This document shows positions 9,349 to 16,666 of a stretch of DNA of 54,229 nucleotides, piece after piece. The position numbers were made by a program, and so were the translations under genes. Position 1 is the first letter of the stretch; each line of letters starts with the position of its first letter. This DNA is from Bacteroidia bacterium. GTDB taxonomy: Bacteria > Bacteroidota > Bacteroidia > Cytophagales > Flammeovirgaceae. Where the stretch lies: assembly GCA_030425505.1 (NCBI GenBank), contig JAUIAB010000021.1:1-54229 (forward strand), written 5' to 3'. The notes under the pieces were generated by a model, which saw only the letters and a program-made list of their open reading frames with translations, ran no database searches and was not told where the DNA came from.

Positions 9349-9447
9349 CATATAGCTTTCTCCTAACTCTTACAATACAATGGTGATCGCTTTGCATAAA
9401 TGCTTACACTCGAATAAGTAATTTTGTGTGAATCAATTTTGCAAGAA

Positions 9448-9595
9448 GCAGGATTTGGAGGGCAGGTCGAATGTCCTGCGGGGTGTGGGATGGCACGTAG
9501 GGAGGAAGCTTAGAACATTCTTGATTTTTTGGTACTTTTTGATCAAGCAAAGAGTACAGAAAGAAAAAAAGCTTCAGAAAGATTATGCCATCCCA
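9448..9595. repeat. Nested palindromic intergenic element (REP/MITE-like)
   Basis: This lies in the 358-bp gene-free stretch 9349-9706. Three concentric inverted repeats are centred near 9540-9545: TGGGATGGCA (9486-9495) with TGCCATCCCA (9586-9595); GAAGCTT (9505-9511) with AAGCTTC (9569-9575); and the core hairpin GTACT.TTTG...CAAA.AGTAC (9532-9557). A separate hairpin, GCAGGA (9448-9453) with TCCTGC (9474-9479), flanks it on the left. The region is more GC-rich on the left than its neighbours. It looks like a palindromic repeat element rather than a gene. No second copy is visible in the window. Confidence 0.6.
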
Positions 9596-9706
9596 TTCTT
9601 AAGCGAAGCTTTGATCTATAGAGATTGAATTTGTTTGTGTAAAAAATAAATCAGTCTTAGGTTAGAGAGTTAAGAAACTATTAGATGAGTATACGAAATA
9701 AAAACC

Positions 9707-10162
9707 TCACGCAAACAACTGCTTAATGCCTTTCCAGAGTAATTTTTTTAGGTTAGTGTCTTTTTCAAGGTCAGTAAGAGCATCTGAGGTGAGGGTGTCA
9801 ATGTTATCAAACTTAGAAAGTTTATAAGGCTCAGAGTGCTTAGACAATAGTTTTTCAGAAAGCTTTTGATCAAAAAACAAAATTTTATCAGGGAGAAAAA
9901 ACTTTCTTAATGACTGAAAAGATAGATCGCCACTTTCTCCAAAATTATAAACAGCATACTCATTAAGAGTTAGCTTAACTGCTTCCATAATTTTGAGAAG
10001 TAATAAATATTCTCTTGATTTTAGAAAATCACCATCAGAATAATCAATAAGAATTAAGATATTTTCTTTATTGTGACCTAGATAAAAAATATCTTCTTCT
10101 GTAAAAGAATAGATATCATTTTTCTCAAATAGAAGAGGTAAAAAATTTGTATCTATGTTCAA
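9707..10162 (-). CDS. Conserved-looking hypothetical protein
   Basis: This 151-residue soluble protein has no signal peptide and is read from a TTG at 10162. Two halves can be seen: residues 30-75 with a strand-rich run (NILILIDYSD) and an amphipathic helix, and a C-terminus ending DTNLKKLLWKGIKQLFA. The W-x-x-I/L-K-Q-L-F ending recalls a small, poorly named Bacteroidota family that has been likened to a DNA polymerase III accessory (psi-like) subunit, but I cannot show this and would not transfer the function. It lies 31 bp downstream of the A-type Fe-S carrier on the same strand and could be in one transcript with it. Confidence 0.6.
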   Translation of the reverse strand: MNIDTNFLPLLFEKNDIYSFTEEDIFYLGHNKENILILIDYSDGDFLKSREYLLLLKIMEAVKLTLNEYAVYNFGESGDLSFQSLRKFFLPDKILFFDQKLSEKLLSKHSEPYKLSKFDNIDTLTSDALTDLEKDTNLKKLLWKGIKQLFA

Positions 10163-10193
10163 ACGAAGCTTTACTTTAATTAATTAGAATAAC

Positions 10194-10520
10194 TTAAACA
10201 GCAAAGCTTTCTCCGCAACCACAGGTTCGAGAGGCATTGGGGTTAATAAACTGAAAGCCTTTTCCATTTAAACCATCACTAAAATCGAGAGTAGTACCTA
10301 AAAGATAAAGGAGACTTTTTTTGTCGACCAAAACTTTAATTCCCTTATCTTCAAAAATTTTATCTTCTTCTTTTAAGGTATCATCAAAAGTAAGATCGTA
10401 CATAAGCCCTGAGCAACCGCCTCCTTTAACGCTAACTCTCACGTTATAACTTTCATCATGACCTTCTTCCGATCGAAGAGTAGAAAGTTTTTTATGTGCT
10501 TTATCTGTAATCTGAATCAT
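10194..10520 (-). CDS. A-type iron-sulfur carrier (IscA/SufA/ErpA family)
   Basis: The protein is 108 residues when started at the ATG at 10520; an upstream in-frame start at 10559 would add 13 residues not typical of the family. The three invariant cysteines are present: C36 in GGGCSG, and C100 and C102 in TCGCG near the C-terminus. These bind Fe or an Fe-S cluster in transit to apo-proteins. Which of IscA, SufA or ErpA it is cannot be settled, because no iscSU or sufBCD genes are in the window. Ferredoxin and ferredoxin reductase genes are divergent 168 bp away, a fitting neighbour for cluster biogenesis. Confidence 0.92.
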   Translation of the reverse strand: MIQITDKAHKKLSTLRSEEGHDESYNVRVSVKGGGCSGLMYDLTFDDTLKEEDKIFEDKGIKVLVDKKSLLYLLGTTLDFSDGLNGKGFQFINPNASRTCGCGESFAV

Positions 10521-10688
10521 AACCAACAAAATCTCAAAAGTACTCGAATCTAATAACAAAAACGCAAAAAAATAGTTGCTTCAATTAAAGGAAAATAGAG
10601 TATTTAAAGTTGGTTTGATATTTTTGTCAAAATATTAAGTAACAAATTAAAAATTGGCTGCAAATTTAAGCCAGTTAAAGTTCAGTAA

Positions 10689-11705
10689 ATGGAAAAAAAG
10701 GTAATAGAAACAGATATATTAATAATAGGAGCTGGTCCAGTAGGGATATTTACAGTATTTGAGGCAGGATTAATAAAGATAAAATGCCACCTGATAGATG
10801 CACTACCAATGCCTGGTGGTCAGTGTGCTGAGATATATCCTAAGAAACCAATATATGATATACCAGGATACCCTGAAATTCTTGCAGGTGACCTCATCGA
10901 TAATCTTTTGAAGCAGGTTGATCCATTCAAGCCAGGTTTCACCTTAGGAGAAAGAGCTGAGAACTTAAATAAGCTAGAGGATGGGAGATGGGAAGTAACA
11001 ACTAGTGGTGGTACAATACACAGAGCTCCAGTAATAGCTATTGCAGGAGGTTTGGGCTGCTTTGAGCCAAGGAAACCCCCCTTGGAAAACCTTATTGATT
11101 TTGAAAAAAGTGGCGTAGATTATATAATTAAAGACCCAGAAAAATATAGAGGAAAAAAAGTGGTCATAGCTGGAGGAGGAGATTCAGCATTAGATTGGTC
11201 GATATTGCTATCAGGAGTTGCGGAAAGAGTAGCTTTAGTTCACAGGAGAGAGCAATTTAGGGGAGCCTTAGACTCTGTAGAAAAAGTACATTCCTTAGCA
11301 ACCCAAGGAAAAATGGATATGTTTACAAATTGCCAGGTCTCATCAATTAACGGCAATGGGCATTTACAAAAAGTAACACTTACAAATAAAGAAAAAAGCC
11401 AAATTGATTTAGATGCAGACTATTTCATCCCACTATTTGGCTTGTCTCCAAAGTTAGGGCCTTTAGCAAACTGGGGCTTAAGTTTGGACTCTAACTCAAT
11501 AAATGTAGATCCATTAGATTATAGTACCAATGTAGAGGGTATTTATGCCATAGGGGATATTAATAATTATCCAGGAAAATTGAAGTTGATTCTGTGTGGT
11601 TTCCATGAAGCAACATTGATGGTACAATCAGCCTTTAAAAGAATATATCCAGATAAACATCTAAGCTTTAAATATACTACTGTAAACGGCGTTAATCCTT
11701 TTTAA
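10689..11705 (+). CDS. Ferredoxin/flavodoxin-NADP+ reductase, thioredoxin-reductase-like (YumC type)
   Basis: This 338-residue flavoprotein has an N-terminal FAD Rossmann motif (IIGAGPVG, residues 12-19), a second Rossmann motif for NADPH (VIAGGGDSALDW, about 160-171) and a C-terminal FAD motif (YAIGDINNYPGKLKL, about 285-299). It lacks the CxxC redox pair of thioredoxin reductase, where the region between the two nucleotide motifs has no such pair, which fits the type-2 ferredoxin reductases of Firmicutes and Bacteroidota. The ferredoxin gene starts 8 bp downstream, so the two almost surely form an electron-transfer pair in one operon. Confidence 0.92.
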   Translation: MEKKVIETDILIIGAGPVGIFTVFEAGLIKIKCHLIDALPMPGGQCAEIYPKKPIYDIPGYPEILAGDLIDNLLKQVDPFKPGFTLGERAENLNKLEDGRWEVTTSGGTIHRAPVIAIAGGLGCFEPRKPPLENLIDFEKSGVDYIIKDPEKYRGKKVVIAGGGDSALDWSILLSGVAERVALVHRREQFRGALDSVEKVHSLATQGKMDMFTNCQVSSINGNGHLQKVTLTNKEKSQIDLDADYFIPLFGLSPKLGPLANWGLSLDSNSINVDPLDYSTNVEGIYAIGDINNYPGKLKLILCGFHEATLMVQSAFKRIYPDKHLSFKYTTVNGVNPF

Positions 11706-11713
11706 ACAATAAA

Positions 11714-12049
11714 ATGGAAAATACAATCAATCTTATTGTAAAAGATAGGAAAGGAGAGCTACACAAAATACAAGCTCCTACAGATATGAATTTAAACCTG
11801 ATGGAAGTTTGTAAAGCAAATGAACTTCCTGTAAAGGGTACCTGTGGCGGTATTGCATCTTGTGCTAGTTGTCACATGTATATCCACTCTCAAAGTATAG
11901 AACTGCCAGAACCTAGTGAAGATGAGGAAGATATGCTAGATTCAGCATATTTCGTTCAGGAAAATAGCAGGCTGGGATGTCAAATTTATCCTTCTAATGA
12001 AATGGATGGTTTAGAATTTGAACTTGCCCCAGAGGATGAAAGTGAATAG
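11714..12049 (+). CDS. [2Fe-2S] ferredoxin, adrenodoxin type
   Basis: This 111-residue protein has the vertebrate/adrenodoxin-type ligand pattern C44-x5-C50-x2-C53 ... C89 (KGTCGGIASCASCHMY and RLGCQI). The C-terminal part is strongly acidic, as expected for docking on a reductase. The gene directly follows the NADPH-dependent reductase (8 bp gap), which is its likely electron donor. The final acceptor is not shown; Fe-S assembly, desaturases or P450-like enzymes are the usual customers. Confidence 0.95.
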   Translation: MENTINLIVKDRKGELHKIQAPTDMNLNLMEVCKANELPVKGTCGGIASCASCHMYIHSQSIELPEPSEDEEDMLDSAYFVQENSRLGCQIYPSNEMDGLEFELAPEDESE

Positions 12050-12054
12050 GCTCT

Positions 12055-12252
12055 CTAGCAATCTGAAGTAGGACATGGAAGCGACTTGCCAGATTTTATT
12101 TGCTTCATTTTCTTTTTGTGCATTCTACTAGCTTTCGTTGATTTGCAGGAACTAGAAAATACAGTAAGTGTTAAAAAGAGACCCACGATAACTGCGGTGG
12201 GAATTTTAGATGAAAAAAGAGAAAACCCTTTATATTTATTACTCAAACCCAT
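12055..12252 (-). CDS. Tiny putative lipoprotein coupled to phoH
   Basis: This 65-residue protein has a basic n-region, a hydrophobic helix (about residues 17-33) and a lipobox-like SSSC at residues 33-36. A short basic mature part follows (KSTKASRMHKKKMKQIKSG), ending in PCPTSDC with two cysteines. Its ATG overlaps the phoH stop codon by one base (TAATG), so translation is probably coupled. The 12-residue tail with a Cys pair could bind metal or form a disulfide. A small family with this build occurs in Bacteroidota as I recall it, but I know of no function. The strand opposite also has a short open frame, which I regard as a shadow. Confidence 0.6.
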   Translation of the reverse strand: MGLSNKYKGFSLFSSKIPTAVIVGLFLTLTVFSSSCKSTKASRMHKKKMKQIKSGKSLPCPTSDC

Positions 12253-13211
12253 TAAATCTTATTTGAAAAGTTAGTGTCCTTCTTATTATAAGCATTAATA
12301 ATACTTTTTACTAGTCGGTGACGAATAACATCTTTTGAAGATAACTTAATTATTCCTATACCAACCACATCTTCTAATACACTCAATGCTTCAATAAGGC
12401 CGGATGCTTGTCCTTTAGGCAAATCTATTTGAGAGTTATCCCCAGTGACAATCATTTTAGAATCAGGTCCCATTCTTGTCAGGAACATTTTCATTTGCAT
12501 AATAGTTGTATTTTGCGCTTCATCTAATAAAATGAATGCCTGATTTAAAGTCCTTCCTCTCATGTAAGCAAGAGGGGCAATTTCAATTACTCTGTTTTCC
12601 AGGTAATACTTGAGCTTTTCCGAAGGAATCATATCATCCAATGCATCATAAATAGGTCGTAAATAAGGATCTATTTTTTCCTTCAAGTCTCCAGGTAAAA
12701 AGCCTAAACTTTCACCTGCTTCGACAGCAGGTCTTGTGATAATTATCTTTTTTACTTGCTTATTTTTTAATGCTTTTACTGCCAGGGCAACGGATACATA
12801 TGTTTTTCCAGTACCCGCAGGACCAATAGCAAAATTCAAATCATTTTCAAGTACAGACTTTACTAAGAGCCTTTGATTTGCTGATTTCGCCCTTATGGCT
12901 ACACCTTTGGTACCATAAATTAATATTTCATTTTTTAGAGTAAAATCTTCCTTCGAGTCATTGACTTTCAAGTAGTCCTGAATAGTCTCAGCTTCAATTT
13001 TACCGTACTTGTTATAGTATTGAAGGAGATAATTTATGGTGTCATTTACTTGTAAAACATCAGTGCCACTCCCTTGAATCCTAATTTCATTGCCTCTTGA
13101 AATTATTTTGCTTTTAGGAAAAGCATCAGCTACTTGTTTTAAATTTGCATTTTCAACCCCTAAAAAATCAACTAAAGATATATTTTCGAGTTTAATTACT
13201 TTTTCTATCAA
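12252..13211 (-). CDS. PhoH-family ATPase (PhoH-like phosphate-starvation protein)
   Basis: The 319-residue protein has an N-terminal KH-like region (about 1-90), then a P-loop ATPase domain. Walker A is GPAGTGKT at residues 130-137, and a Walker B-like AFILLDEAQN is near 226-235. The family (YlaK/YbeZ-like) is linked to RNA metabolism and ribosome maturation; in many bacteria it is next to ybeY, which is not seen here. The start is TTG at 13211, the only plausible start before the conserved N-terminal region. The small lipoprotein gene follows with a TAATG overlap, and a SAM hydrolase gene is divergent 86 bp away. Confidence 0.93.
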   Translation of the reverse strand: MIEKVIKLENISLVDFLGVENANLKQVADAFPKSKIISRGNEIRIQGSGTDVLQVNDTINYLLQYYNKYGKIEAETIQDYLKVNDSKEDFTLKNEILIYGTKGVAIRAKSANQRLLVKSVLENDLNFAIGPAGTGKTYVSVALAVKALKNKQVKKIIITRPAVEAGESLGFLPGDLKEKIDPYLRPIYDALDDMIPSEKLKYYLENRVIEIAPLAYMRGRTLNQAFILLDEAQNTTIMQMKMFLTRMGPDSKMIVTGDNSQIDLPKGQASGLIEALSVLEDVVGIGIIKLSSKDVIRHRLVKSIINAYNKKDTNFSNKI

Positions 13212-13297
13212 CTTAAATTAAATTAACCTTGCTAAATTTTAGATAACGAATACAAAGAATTAAAAAATAAAAATAAATGATATTTCTCTAAAATGTA

Positions 13298-14062
13298 ATG
13301 CAAATTGTAACTCTTACATCAGATTTTGGCACAAAAGACCCATATTTAGGGATTTTAAAAGCAAAACTTTTAGATGCTAGAAAGGATATTAAAATTATTG
13401 ACTTAAGTAATGAAGTCAAACTAAACGATATTCTCTCTGGAGCGATGATTGTAAAGTTTGGCTATAAATCGTTCCCTAAAAAAACCATTCACTTGATAGC
13501 TGTCGGGTCTTCCTCAGCTGAGAGTAAGAACTATCTTATAGCAAAAAAATGTGACCAAATTTTTTTGATGCCTAACAACGGCTTAATTAGCATAATAAGT
13601 AATAAGTTTGATTTTATTGGTGAAATTCCATCCGTTAAGGTTAGATCTTTTCAGTCAGTGGAAATTTTTTCAAGCTATTTACGAAATGTGATTTTTGAAG
13701 TTGAGGATCTTGAGAAAAAATACAAGCAACTTGATAGTTTTATTGTGAAAAAAATACCGAACCCTCATTTTGCAGAAAGAAAAATAATAGCTAGCATAAT
13801 ATACATTGACCAACAGGGAAACCTCATATTAAATATAACCAAAGACAAGCTCTACGAGCACTCTTCTAAAAAAGAAATAGAAATAAAAATTGATTACGAG
13901 AAAATTACTTCAATAAGCAAGGATTACAGTGATGTACAACCAGGAGACTGTTTAGCTTTATTTAACTATTGTAATTTTCTTGAAATAGCTATTAATGAGG
14001 GTAATGCTTCCGAATTATTAGGAATGAAAATTAATAGTAAAATAGAAATTAGTCTTAACTAA
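13298..14062 (+). CDS. SAM hydrolase / hydroxide adenosyltransferase (DUF62)
   Basis: This 254-residue protein starts with the family hallmark TLTSDFGTKDPYLG (residues 5-18), where the Asp binds the ribose of S-adenosylmethionine. The family relates to SAM-dependent fluorinase and chlorinase, but the common members use water, splitting SAM to adenosine and methionine. The C-terminal beta domain is intact, with DYSDVQPGDCLALFNYCNFLEIAINEGNASELLG. The region between 55 and 150 is more divergent than in well-known members. Its physiological purpose is unsettled. The gene ends overlapping the convergent SirB1-like gene by 8 bp. Confidence 0.88.
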   Translation: MQIVTLTSDFGTKDPYLGILKAKLLDARKDIKIIDLSNEVKLNDILSGAMIVKFGYKSFPKKTIHLIAVGSSSAESKNYLIAKKCDQIFLMPNNGLISIISNKFDFIGEIPSVKVRSFQSVEIFSSYLRNVIFEVEDLEKKYKQLDSFIVKKIPNPHFAERKIIASIIYIDQQGNLILNITKDKLYEHSSKKEIEIKIDYEKITSISKDYSDVQPGDCLALFNYCNFLEIAINEGNASELLGMKINSKIEISLN

Positions 14063-14903
14063 TTTGTTCATTAAAATCTAATACTTCTAATAACTCTTGC
14101 AGATCTTTAATTTTGGAAGTGTTTTTTTTAAAGGAAAAAGCTTGAATTAAATTTAAAATTAACCTTCTCAAAATAGTAACATTGTCACAAGCTAAATAAT
14201 ACTCTCCTTTTAGAGGTATTTTAAGTTGTGTTAAATAATTATGAACATCCTGCTTGGAAAATATAAGACCTTTATTGAAAGCATTTATATAAAAACTAGC
14301 ATTTTCTTTCTCATAAATTAGTATGAAGAGATAAGGTAAATTGACACCACTTACAGGAAGTTTAAGCTTTCTAGCTATAATCATATATAAAGTGCACAAA
14401 CTGACGGGGTTTCCTAGTTTTTTTTCAATGACATCATTGATCATAGAGTTGGAGGGGTCATAAAAGTCAGAGGTATTGGACTTAAAACCAAGCTTGTCAA
14501 ATAAAACGCTATTGATTTTTTTGATTTGATCAAAGGAGTGAATATCTGTTTTAAACTCAACCCAAACCTCGTAGTAAATTTGTTCTATTTTCTTTTTTAG
14601 AGAAGACAAGCTAACATTAGGATAAATATAAGTTGATAAAATCCATAAGCCTTTAAGGATATCATCAGACTCTTTAGTAGACCATGATTTTAGCTTTTTT
14701 TTTAACTCTTTAAAGCGAAGACTATCTGTAATGCTTTGAATTATAGACTTAGCTTTATCACTTGCAGACTCAGTTGCATATTTTTCTAATAGTTCAATAG
14801 CTTCCTTTCCTGAAGATTTTAGCTCCTCAACTACTTGAGAAGATACCTCTTCATCAGTATCATCAACTAAAGAAATTAAAGCCTGAAGTTTTTTAATATC
14901 CAT
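14055..14903 (-). CDS. SirB1/Transglut_core2 family protein
   Basis: This 282-residue protein has an alpha-helical N-terminal part (about 1-95, HEAT-like) and a transglutaminase-like core with the family motif KLGNPVSLCTLYMIIARKL (about 158-176) followed by LPVSGVNLPYLFIL (about 177-190). In the SirB1 group the core is often non-catalytic and the enzyme activity, if any, is unknown. The Cys in SLCTLY sits where some members have Ser. The gene is followed after 9 bp upstream by the SiaC-like gene (stop at 14913), so the two are probably cotranscribed, with SiaC first. Confidence 0.8.
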   Translation of the reverse strand: MDIKKLQALISLVDDTDEEVSSQVVEELKSSGKEAIELLEKYATESASDKAKSIIQSITDSLRFKELKKKLKSWSTKESDDILKGLWILSTYIYPNVSLSSLKKKIEQIYYEVWVEFKTDIHSFDQIKKINSVLFDKLGFKSNTSDFYDPSNSMINDVIEKKLGNPVSLCTLYMIIARKLKLPVSGVNLPYLFILIYEKENASFYINAFNKGLIFSKQDVHNYLTQLKIPLKGEYYLACDNVTILRRLILNLIQAFSFKKNTSKIKDLQELLEVLDFNEQIS

Positions 14904-14912
14904 AAAAAGACA

Positions 14913-15287
14913 TTAAACCATGATAGTGTTCATATCAATTTTTGTTACATTCTTAAAATCCTTTCCTGACTCTAGCATGTCCTCATCATCTTCCTCATAA
15001 TACCAATTAATGGTGACTCTTTTTTCCTTTTTAATAAGCAATTCAAATTTTTTTAAGATCTCTACGATGCATTTTGATGAACTGGTATTAAAGTATTCTA
15101 ATTTAATATTAAGAGTAGTATCCTCTAGGGGGCTTTTAATATAACTTGCCAGCCAGTTAAAAACTGGTTTATAAAACTCTATAGAGTTTTCTGGAATAGA
15201 CCTGCCAGAAATTTCAAACTTTTTAGCTTGAGGACTAAAAAAAATTTTAGGGGTTTTTATTGTTTCATCAATAAATAAATCATGCAT
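14913..15287 (-). CDS. SiaC-like regulatory phosphoprotein (DUF1987), copy 1
   Basis: This 124-residue protein has the SiaC-family core: a beta hairpin with ISG-R-S-x-P-E-N (residues 26-34), a helix (SIEFYKPVFNWLASYI), and the motif LEYFNTSSSK at residues 63-72. T68 aligns with the threonine that SiaB phosphorylates in Pseudomonas SiaC. It ends in INWYYEEDDEDM and an acidic segment. In Pseudomonas, unphosphorylated SiaC switches on a diguanylate cyclase; no such enzyme is seen here. It is divergent from the siaB-siaC pair across 379 bp and probably heads a transcript with the SirB1-like gene. Confidence 0.85.
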   Translation of the reverse strand: MHDLFIDETIKTPKIFFSPQAKKFEISGRSIPENSIEFYKPVFNWLASYIKSPLEDTTLNIKLEYFNTSSSKCIVEILKKFELLIKKEKRVTINWYYEEDDEDMLESGKDFKNVTKIDMNTIMV

Positions 15288-15395
15288 AGTAGAAAAGAAT
15301 TACTATCAATCAATAAAATTAAGCTTAAAATTAGCTTTAATCCAAACCCTTTAGACAAAGAAAAATTTTCTTCTACTCTAGAAATAAGAGAAAAT

Positions 15396-15408
15396 TCCCA
15401 AATTGGGA
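15396..15408. promoter_or_regulatory. Short dyad in the siaC / siaB-siaC divergent region
   Basis: TCCCAA (15396-15401) and TTGGGA (15403-15408) form a dyad with a one-base centre, in the 379-bp region between the divergent SiaC-like gene and the SiaB-SiaC pair. It has higher GC than its surroundings. It could be an operator serving either side, but no regulator is known for it. The rest of 15288-15569 shows no gene. Confidence 0.3.
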
Positions 15409-15469
15409 CAGGTGGGAAAATTGAATAACATTTAAAATATTGATTTTCAGTTTTTTATGTTTTTGGTTC

Positions 15470-15477
15470 TAGCTTTG
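15470..15477 (+). promoter_or_regulatory. Possible Bacteroidota -7 element (TAnnTTTG)
   Basis: TAGCTTTG matches the Bacteroidota -7 consensus TAnnTTTG exactly. A TTG at 15440-15442 lies 27 bp upstream, farther than the usual spacing of about 20, so the -33 half is weak. A start near 15484 would give a transcript of about 124 nt ending at the hairpin at 15571-15607, or a leader reading into siaB at 15667. Confidence 0.25.
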
Positions 15478-15570
15478 TTTAATGTATCGCAGAAGTTGAA
15501 TTTTAAAAAATATTTTAATATAACTAATATAGATATTTAACGTTTTATAGATAGTGAACATAGGAGTTGT

Positions 15571-15607
15571 AAGTAGGAGTCATGCACTGCGTGGCTTTTA
15601 CTTTTTT
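15571..15607 (+). terminator. Strong intrinsic terminator-like hairpin upstream of siaB-siaC
   Basis: AAGTAGGAGTCATGC (15571-15585) pairs with GCGTGGCTTTTACTT (15589-15603) through 15 consecutive pairs, four of them G-U, around a 3-nt loop (ACT). The strand continues TTTT to 15607, so a full intrinsic terminator is formed on the plus strand. The nearest plus-strand gene upstream ends at 14062 and the gene between is on the minus strand, so nothing obvious needs terminating. It therefore looks like a leader attenuator for the gene at 15667 or the end of a small RNA. Confidence 0.65.
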
Positions 15608-15666
15608 CTATATATATAGTTTCTTATCTTTCCATAACTAATCATTACGACTTCTATAAAACGAGT

Positions 15667-16206
15667 ATGAAATTCTATAAACAGATTTTCCCCGAAACTC
15701 TACAACAAGAAAATCTTATAATTTATTACGATGGTGTTTTCGATAATGAAGCTTTGTCTAAGCTTCGAGAAGGTTTGAGGGAGGTCTTTAATGAAGACAA
15801 TAAAACCTTTGCTAAGATATTTGCTATAATAGTTGAGCTTTGCCAAAATATTTCAAGATATTCATGTGATCAAAATTTCTTTGGATACAAACAACTAAGT
15901 AATAGTGGTAATGGAATAATAGCGGTTTTAAAAAGTGGAAATCAATATAAAATAGCAACACAAAATATTGTAAAAGAAGCGGATAAAAATGAAATAAAAG
16001 AGCGGTGTGATTTGATTAATGAATCTCCATACGATGATTTACGTAACCTTAAAAAGAAGTTTAGAATAGAAAATGAAAACTCAAGTACTGGGAATATAGG
16101 TTTGGTACAAATTGCTATCAAGTCGCATGGTAAATTGGAGTACGAGTTTTATGAAATTAGTAAAGGATATTTGCTATTCAATTTGATTATCAAAACAAAC
16201 TTTTAA
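15667..16206 (+). CDS. SiaB-like protein kinase (DUF6272), copy 2
   Basis: This 179-residue protein is a second SiaB-type kinase. The N-box-like motif is FAIIVELCQNISRYS (about residues 52-66), and the lid motif is STGNIGLVQIAI (about 140-151), with GNIGL in place of the GLGL of the copy at 2973. It lacks an obvious phosphoacceptor and should transfer phosphate to a partner protein. The SiaC-like gene starts 18 bp downstream, the classic kinase-substrate gene pair. A terminator-like hairpin ends 60 bp before the ATG, so expression may be controlled by readthrough. Confidence 0.78.
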   Translation: MKFYKQIFPETLQQENLIIYYDGVFDNEALSKLREGLREVFNEDNKTFAKIFAIIVELCQNISRYSCDQNFFGYKQLSNSGNGIIAVLKSGNQYKIATQNIVKEADKNEIKERCDLINESPYDDLRNLKKKFRIENENSSTGNIGLVQIAIKSHGKLEYEFYEISKGYLLFNLIIKTNF

Positions 16207-16223
16207 GAATAAAAAATTAATAA

Positions 16224-16625
16224 GTGGAAGAGTTTAAAAAAATAGAAGACCTGGTAATAGAAGGCAAAAGTGACCTTTTTTTTACTCCTACAGTAAAGTT
16301 CTCTGCAAATAGTGGGGAGTGTATTATTTCGGGAGAATCTTATCCAGAGGAAGCAGCATCTTTTTATAAAAAACTATCTTCTTGGATAGAAGATTATTTA
16401 AATGTTAATGAGGGTATAAAACTAGACTTTAGACTATCGTATTTTAATACTAGTTCCTCAAGAGGAATTTTGGATATGCTATTCATTCTTAAAGAAAAAG
16501 AGAGAAAAGGGAAAAGTATTGAAATAAACTGGTATTTTTCTGATCCTGATGATAATGAAGTTTTACTAGAGGCAGAAGACTTTATGGACGATACAGGGTT
16601 AAAATTTAATATGATACAGTATTAA
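16224..16625 (+). CDS. SiaC-like regulatory phosphoprotein (DUF1987), copy 2
   Basis: This 133-residue protein has the same core as the protein at 14913. ISGESYPEEAASFY is followed by LSYFNTSSSRGILDML, with T76 in the position of the SiaB-phosphorylated threonine, then INWYFSDPDDNEVLLEAEDF. The start is GTG at 16224; no in-frame ATG is available before the conserved core. It sits 18 bp after the SiaB-like gene and should be its substrate. Output partner unknown: in Pseudomonas it is a diguanylate cyclase, but no GGDEF protein lies in this window and the phylum largely lacks c-di-GMP signalling. Confidence 0.85.
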   Translation: MEEFKKIEDLVIEGKSDLFFTPTVKFSANSGECIISGESYPEEAASFYKKLSSWIEDYLNVNEGIKLDFRLSYFNTSSSRGILDMLFILKEKERKGKSIEINWYFSDPDDNEVLLEAEDFMDDTGLKFNMIQY

Positions 16626-16666
16626 TTAGGTGACCTTTAAGTGGAGAATATCAAGCTTTGAAATAT

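Noticed and set aside
9428-9628. 66-codon open frame on the plus strand
   Set aside because: It runs straight through the nested palindrome and has no family features; the palindrome explains the open frame.
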